Source: Candidatus Hydrogenedentota bacterium (GTDB lineage: Bacteria; Hydrogenedentota; Hydrogenedentia; Hydrogenedentales; GCA-2746185). Taken from it: a stretch of DNA of 10,878 bases. The stretch lies in assembly GCA_030123645.1 (NCBI GenBank), contig JASJYE010000054.1, positions 1 to 10,878 of the forward strand, read 5' to 3'. The notes beneath the pieces are model-generated. The model did no database searches. It had not been told where the DNA came from and saw only the letters and a list, made by a program, of their open reading frames with translations. A program made the translations under genes and the position numbers. Shown piece after piece: positions 7,238 through 10,878 of the stretch; position 1 is the stretch's first letter, and each line of letters opens with the position of its first letter.

Positions 7238-7576
7238 ATGTACACCAATCCGCAAAAACTCGGTGAGGACGAGGTGAAAGCTCTACGATGTGAGGCTGGC
7301 CTTTGGCTAAAAAAACTGCGTGAGAAACGCGGGCTGTCTCAGCGCCAACTCGCCACTCAGGTAGGAATAGATTATTACACTTTCATCTCTCAGCTGGAAA
7401 CAGGCCGCGGCCGCATTCCTCCCGACCGCTATGAAGCCTGGGCCAAGGCGCTTGGCATCGGCACCTACGAGCTAGTATACAATTTGATGCAGTACTACGA
7501 TCCGATTTCGTTTAAAATACTCTTTGGCAATCAGTGTTCTGGCGCGGACGACAGCACCGAACAGCACAGCGTCTAA
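7238..7576 (+). CDS. XRE-type helix-turn-helix regulator
   Basis: 112 residues. Predicted DNA-binding transcription factor with a Cro/C1-type HTH. Seen: AGLWLKKLREKRGLSQRQLATQVGI (residues 20-44), where LSQRQLATQVG forms helices 2 and start of 3; YTFISQLETGRGRIPPDRYEAWAKALGI follows as the recognition helix and closing helices. After the HTH come VYNLMQYYDPISFKILFG and a polar tail; no sensor or oligomerisation domain is recognisable. The ATG is well placed, with GGAG at 7226-7229 and GAGGA just before it. The gene ends 27 bp before the 518-residue unknown on the same strand. It may control the polysaccharide locus or just the two following genes; operator sites are not identifiable by eye. 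Confidence 0.88.
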   Translation: MYTNPQKLGEDEVKALRCEAGLWLKKLREKRGLSQRQLATQVGIDYYTFISQLETGRGRIPPDRYEAWAKALGIGTYELVYNLMQYYDPISFKILFGNQCSGADDSTEQHSV

Positions 7577-7603
7577 AAGTTTCCCCGTCTGAAAGACACC
7601 ACA

Positions 7604-9160
7604 ATGTCAGTGATAGCTTTCTTAACGCCGAGAGAACTTCCATCCGACTGGAGCCAGCAAGAATTAGCCGAGCTTTATCGTGTGGAAGATACCCTCCTGC
7701 AAGCCGGGATCGCGGTAGAGACTGAGCGTGGGCGAACCGAAGAGGGCGATCCCTGGATTGTGTTTTGCCGTCAAGAAACGGGAGAAGTAATCATACACTT
7801 TGCCCGGTGTGATGGCCTGTACATTGCCGTTGGCGCATTTTTCCAGGGTGTCCTGAGGGGCAACAGCTTCTCTGCCATCGTCCGACAGTTCCTCGACAAC
7901 CAACCTCTTCTGCTGCCTCGTCGGCGGGGCAACAACGACACCAACCTGTTCCTGCATCCCACGGTAATGCTGATGGCTTTCGTAACCACGGCATTTTTGA
8001 TCTCTCAAGAAGCCGACCCTGCAATGACCAGCAGTACCGCGGGTAAGGAAGACCCGTTCAAGGGAGATTCGCTGCTCATGCGGGTCGCACAGGCTGTGCG
8101 CACGTCTCTTAATGACGTAAAATCAACGGTCAACGATTTTACGGGAACGACAGGAAATGTCGCTCCCGCGGCTCTGCTTTCCGCGCTTCTCATAGTGGAA
8201 GACAGCCAAGCCAACAAGCAAACAGATGCCGAAAATCAGGGCGCATACCCCACGCTCGAAGTCGCCAATGCTCCGCTAACCGATGATCAGGCATCGTTGG
8301 CCACAGAGCGGCAAGTGACCTTAAGCGCCCAAAACGAGAACCAATCCTTCGCCGAAACAATTGATCCGGCCATTGCGCCCAACCACTTCGGTGAAGAGAT
8401 AGAACAGGCGGCTGGCAATTCGCCAAAGAGCATCGTGACCGCGGAATTTATCGAGTTCGATGAAAGCACCACCATACCTCTGTTGCCTTCTTTCGAAGAG
8501 ACGTCTGTTTATACGGCCCAAAACACGACCTACAGTGCGGAAGAGGCGGAAATTTCAGATCTCGATGGTGCAGATCCTGTCGCTGTATCCGCTGACTCGG
8601 CATTCGCTCAGGATGGCAAATATGAAGTCGTCGTCGCGGACATTGTCAGTTACAGCGAAAACGCCTGGAGTTCTTACGACTTTACGGCATTCCGCGAACT
8701 CGATGAAATCTCGGCTGATTTGAATATCCATCTCAGCCGACCCGTCGAAATAATTTATGGAGCATTCGACAGGGATACGTCGCAAGACACTCTCAGCCGA
8801 CCCGTCGAAATAATTTATGGAGCATTCGACAGGGATACGTCGCAAGACACTATCATCGACATTGCATTTGATACCGTTGTAGACGCAAAATCGGCTGTCG
8901 ACGCTTCCCAAGGCGCCATTGATTCCGATGGTCAAATGAGGACCTATGACTCGATCGCCAATAGCTTCGTCAGGCAATTCATAGCTTCGGCGACGGACCT
9001 GCAGGTATTGTTGTATGGTTCTGATCTGATTTTAGTAGACACCGATCAAATAGATAGTTCCCAGGGATATCTGTCTGTCTATACATGGGACTTTCAAGAC
9101 GGCAGCACGATAAGCATCATCGGTATCGTTTCCGATGAACTAACTCAGATGATCGCCTAG
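7604..9160 (+). CDS. Unrecognised 518-aa protein: N-terminal domain, membrane segment, acidic linker, C-terminal domain
   Basis: I do not recognise this gene. Residues 1-105 look folded (LAELYRVEDTLLQAGIAVET, then DPWIVFCRQETGEVIIHFAR and a following helix). A basic RRR (106-108) precedes a hydrophobic segment at about 117-133 (LHPTVMLMAFVTTAFLIS), after which the chain turns acidic. By the positive-inside rule this suggests N-in and C-terminus in the periplasm, though weaker hydrophobicity at 187-198 complicates this. Residues 200-445 are Asp/Glu/Ser/Thr-rich with almost no Arg or Lys, probably disordered, and hold a perfect 20-residue tandem duplication (377-416). Residues 450-512 look folded again (FVRQFIASATDLQVLLYGSDLILVDT, then YTWDFQDGSTISIIGIV). 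No catalytic motif or signal peptide is seen. The start at 7604 has little Shine-Dalgarno. It lies 27 bp after the XRE gene and 21 bp before the 89-aa gene, hence probably one transcript. Confidence 0.85.
   Translation: MSVIAFLTPRELPSDWSQQELAELYRVEDTLLQAGIAVETERGRTEEGDPWIVFCRQETGEVIIHFARCDGLYIAVGAFFQGVLRGNSFSAIVRQFLDNQPLLLPRRRGNNDTNLFLHPTVMLMAFVTTAFLISQEADPAMTSSTAGKEDPFKGDSLLMRVAQAVRTSLNDVKSTVNDFTGTTGNVAPAALLSALLIVEDSQANKQTDAENQGAYPTLEVANAPLTDDQASLATERQVTLSAQNENQSFAETIDPAIAPNHFGEEIEQAAGNSPKSIVTAEFIEFDESTTIPLLPSFEETSVYTAQNTTYSAEEAEISDLDGADPVAVSADSAFAQDGKYEVVVADIVSYSENAWSSYDFTAFRELDEISADLNIHLSRPVEIIYGAFDRDTSQDTLSRPVEIIYGAFDRDTSQDTIIDIAFDTVVDAKSAVDASQGAIDSDGQMRTYDSIANSFVRQFIASATDLQVLLYGSDLILVDTDQIDSSQGYLSVYTWDFQDGSTISIIGIVSDELTQMIA
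8731..8850 (+). repeat. Perfect 60-bp in-frame tandem duplication
   Basis: Bases 8731-8790 and 8791-8850 are identical over all 60 positions. The match stops right away on both sides, apart from one extra base at the 3' end. The unit encodes 20 residues beginning LSRPVEIIYGAF and ending DRDTSQDT, at 377-396 and again at 397-416. No synonymous difference exists, so the duplication is very recent, or is kept identical by conversion, or is an assembly error. It leaves the frame intact. Confidence 0.97.
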
Positions 9161-9181
9161 CGGATTCACAGGAGCCTTTTA

Positions 9182-9451
9182 ATGCCACCGACTATTCTTG
9201 CCGACGCCATTCATGGCGTCACACTCTCCAATGGAGTTCTACGTATTCGCCTGGCCAAGATCGTCGGCGACAACAAAATGGAAGAAGCTGGAACTTTATT
9301 GCTGCCCGCCAATCAAGCCGGCCCCATCATCTCTCAGATGGCAAACAGCCTGAAAGAAATTTCCGATAAAGTGAAAGAACAGCAAAGCGAAACCCTGGCC
9401 GAAGAAGCTGTAGCAGCTTTTGAAGCAGACGATGCAATAGACACTGAATAA
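9182..9451 (+). CDS. Unrecognised 89-aa acidic small protein
   Basis: I do not recognise this gene. A strong Shine-Dalgarno (AGGAG, 9170-9174) lies 7 bp before the ATG, so it is very likely translated. Residues 1-45 look like a small beta-rich module (ADAIHGVTLSNGVLRIRLAK, a polar turn, then EAGTLLLPANQAGPII). Residues 48-70 form a likely amphipathic helix (ISQMANSLKEISDKVKEQQ), followed by an acidic tail (EEAVAAFEADDAIDTE). There is no signal peptide or membrane span. It starts 21 bp after the 518-aa gene and is probably translated from the same transcript, suggesting a partner role. The strand-strand-helix pattern loosely recalls small DUF3467-like proteins, but the resemblance is too weak to name it. 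Confidence 0.8.
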   Translation: MPPTILADAIHGVTLSNGVLRIRLAKIVGDNKMEEAGTLLLPANQAGPIISQMANSLKEISDKVKEQQSETLAEEAVAAFEADDAIDTE

Positions 9452-9572
9452 GCGGCGCAACCTGATCTTTCATGTTGCCAACCTCTAGGGCACTGACGCA
9501 AAAACAGGATTCACAAACTTCCGCGCTCACCCGCACCTTCCGAATGAGTCGGTGCGCTAGAAAACAAGCTTG

Positions 9573-10610
9573 ATGGTAAAAACAGCATTCATAACCGGTA
9601 TATCCGGACAGGATGGGGCTTATCTTGCGAAGCTTCTGCTGGAAAAAGGATACCGAATTGTCGGCGCAACACGCCGCACCGCGTCTATCAATACGCACCG
9701 GCTTCAATATCTTGGAATAGAGCAAGATATTGAATTTGTTGAATTTGATCTCCTTGAATTCACAAATATTTTACGCGTCATAGAGCGCACCGCGCCAGAC
9801 GAGATTTATAATTTAGCGGCCCAGAGCTTTGTCGGGACATCGTTTGAACAGCCTCTGTTCACAGCCGATGTCGATGCCATGGGCGTCACCAGAATCCTCG
9901 AGGCCATTCGCACGTTCGGCATGACAAACTGCCGCTACTACCAAGCCTCAACCAGCGAATTGTTTGGCAAGGCTCAGGCTGTGCCGCAAAACGAACAAAC
10001 ATCTTTCCACCCACGCAGTCCTTATGGCGTGGCTAAGCTGTACGGGCACTGGATTACCGTGAACTACCGTGAAGCCTTCGGCCTGCATAGCTCTTCGGGC
10101 ATTCTGTTCAATCACGAATCACCGCTGCGCGGCGTTGAGTTTGTCACGCGCAAGATCACCCTCGGCCTCGCCAACATCGCGGCCGGCAACCAGGATGTCT
10201 TGGAGCTGGGCAACCTGGACGCCCAGCGGGACTGGGGTTTTGCCGGCGACTATGTGGAAGCCATGTGGTTGATGCTGCAACAAGACGAACCGGGTGACTA
10301 CGTCATCGCCACCGGAAAGACCCATTCCATTCGCAAGTTCATCGAAATTGCCGCCCCTCTATACGGCATGGAAATCGAGTGGTCCGGTGAGGCAGAAGAC
10401 GCCATAGGGATCGACCGCAAGACGGGTAAAACAATCATAACAATTAACCAGGCGTTCTTCAGGCCCGCTGAAGTAGACCTCCTGATAGGCGATTCTTCCA
10501 TAGCGAGGGACAAGCTCGGTTGGAACTGCAAAACCAATTTTTCGGAGCTGGTTGAAATGATGGCCGCGGCCGACCAAAAACGCGTCGGTGAGCGCCAGGT
10601 AAATTTCTAG
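9573..10610 (+). CDS. gmd: GDP-mannose 4,6-dehydratase
   Basis: 345 residues. Converts GDP-D-mannose to GDP-4-dehydro-6-deoxy-D-mannose, the branch-point precursor of GDP-L-fucose, GDP-D-rhamnose and GDP-perosamine; cytoplasmic, NADP-dependent, extended-SDR fold. Seen: the dinucleotide motif G9-x2-G12-x2-G15 (TGISGQDG); RRTASINTHRLQYLG, the family's cofactor and oligomer loop; NLAAQSFVGTSF; catalytic T127 and E129 in ASTSELFG; Y151 and K155 in SPYGVAKLYGHWITVNYRE; the substrate loop ILFNHESPLRG; and a C-terminal RPAEVDLLIGDSSIARDKLGW. All catalytic residues are present, at positions offset by five from the E. coli enzyme. The ATG at 9573 is preferred to an in-frame TTG one codon earlier. It follows the 89-aa gene by 121 bp. 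No partner gene (fcl, rmd or per) is in the window, so the final sugar is unknown. Confidence 0.97.
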   Translation: MVKTAFITGISGQDGAYLAKLLLEKGYRIVGATRRTASINTHRLQYLGIEQDIEFVEFDLLEFTNILRVIERTAPDEIYNLAAQSFVGTSFEQPLFTADVDAMGVTRILEAIRTFGMTNCRYYQASTSELFGKAQAVPQNEQTSFHPRSPYGVAKLYGHWITVNYREAFGLHSSSGILFNHESPLRGVEFVTRKITLGLANIAAGNQDVLELGNLDAQRDWGFAGDYVEAMWLMLQQDEPGDYVIATGKTHSIRKFIEIAAPLYGMEIEWSGEAEDAIGIDRKTGKTIITINQAFFRPAEVDLLIGDSSIARDKLGWNCKTNFSELVEMMAAADQKRVGERQVNF

Positions 10611-10654
10611 GGCAATTCATGTTTGAATCGAATCATTCAAATCTGAATTTTCCT

Positions 10655-10682
10655 GATTGCGGCGGATGCCGCAATCCGCCGC
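10655..10682. repeat. Two overlapping, mutually exclusive hairpins downstream of gmd
   Basis: Hairpin A: GATTGCGGC (10655-10663), loop GGAT, GCCGCAATC (10668-10676), a perfect 9-bp stem. Hairpin B: GCGGCGGAT (10659-10667), six-base loop, ATCCGCCGC (10674-10682), also a perfect 9-bp stem. They share bases, so only one can form at a time. A further six-pair stem with one G-U pair (10686-10691 with 10697-10702) follows. No T-run follows, so this is not a classical intrinsic terminator, though it may slow or stop transcription between the convergent gmd and tRNA-Leu. Confidence 0.8.
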
Positions 10683-10704
10683 GAAGCGGGCGTAAAGCCT
10701 GCGT

Positions 10705-10764
10705 GGCGCTTGAACGCAGTTTGATCGCGTGAGCGCGATCAAACTTGAAACGCTGTAGAGCGCC
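10705..10764. repeat. 60-bp imperfect palindrome with perfect 12-bp core hairpin
   Basis: Core: AGTTTGATCGCG (10718-10729), loop TGAG, CGCGATCAAACT (10734-10745), a perfect 12-bp stem. The flanks are also partly inverted: GGCGCT (10705-10710) matches AGCGCC (10759-10764), with ACGC/GCGT-type pairing in between and a size difference between arms. The shape resembles dispersed palindromic intergenic repeats (REP or small MITE-like elements) of proteobacteria. Copy number elsewhere in the genome cannot be known from this window. Confidence 0.75.
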
Positions 10765-10823
10765 GACTCATCCGCAAGATCCGGCTCATACCACCGGCCC
10801 TTGGCATAACGCATTGAAGTAAT

Positions 10824-10878
10824 TGGTGCCCCCAGGGAGACTCGAACTCCCACGTCCTTACGGACAACAGATTTTGAG
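10824..10878 (-). tRNA. tRNA-Leu (anticodon CAA), 3' part; 5' end outside window
   Basis: On the minus strand, from the window edge: anticodon loop CTCAAAA (10878-10872) with CAA at 10876-10874; then half the anticodon stem and a long class II variable arm with the stem GTCC/GGAC around GTAA. The T arm GGGAG-TTCGAGT-CTCCC and the acceptor 3' strand TGGGGGC follow, then discriminator A and encoded CCA (10826-10824). The long variable arm together with anticodon CAA and discriminator A identify leucine. The acceptor 5' strand, D arm and 5' anticodon stem are missing. It is convergent with gmd. Confidence 0.93.

Noticed and set aside
9532..9556. CGCACC/GGTGCG stem before gmd as a terminator of the upstream unit
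   Set aside because: Only 6 bp with a 13-base loop and no T-run; too weak to list.
10617..10853. Minus-strand 78-codon frame at the right edge
   Set aside because: It starts inside the tRNA-Leu gene and runs over the palindromes; no coding signature.

Overview
The window looks like chromosomal DNA of an alphaproteobacterium. A PopZ-family (DUF2497) gene lies directly upstream of valS, in a minus-strand run pcm-like > tolC > popZ > valS. The sequence on this side is GC-rich, with mostly G or C in third codon positions. I favour a Rhodospirillales-like or related lineage, but the exact taxon cannot be read from the window.

Left part (1-4444, minus strand): four housekeeping or cell-envelope genes run leftward. 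They are a divergent protein-L-isoaspartate methyltransferase-like protein, a TolC-family outer-membrane efflux/secretion channel, a PopZ-like polar organiser with a 42-residue Glu-Pro tract, and valyl-tRNA synthetase, whose C-terminal half is cut off by the window edge. A sigma-70-like promoter sits in front of the pcm-like gene. It is divergent from a second promoter that reads rightward into tRNA-Cys(GCA) at 4569-4642.

Right part (4643-10610, plus strand): beyond the tRNA-Cys 3' end the composition becomes visibly AT-richer. Six genes follow, all on the plus strand: two GT4-type glycosyltransferases, a small XRE-type regulator, a 518-residue protein I do not recognise, an 89-residue protein I do not recognise, and GDP-mannose 4,6-dehydratase (gmd). 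Together these suggest a surface-polysaccharide or glycoconjugate locus. Gmd would make the deoxysugar-nucleotide precursor, the GT4 enzymes would transfer sugars on the cytoplasmic side, and the regulator with the two unknown proteins forms a probable accessory unit.

Right edge (10611-10878): the 213 bp between gmd and a convergent tRNA-Leu(CAA) gene is packed with palindromes. These include two mutually exclusive 9-bp hairpins and a perfect 12-bp hairpin inside a larger imperfect palindrome of about 60 bp. The tRNA-Leu is cut by the window end.

The best candidate for something undescribed is the block 7238-9451: the XRE regulator, the 518-aa protein and the 89-aa protein. The 518-aa protein appears to have a cytoplasmic N-terminal domain, one membrane segment, a long acidic linker carrying a perfect 60-bp in-frame tandem duplication, and a compact C-terminal domain. 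I can describe its architecture but cannot name a function.
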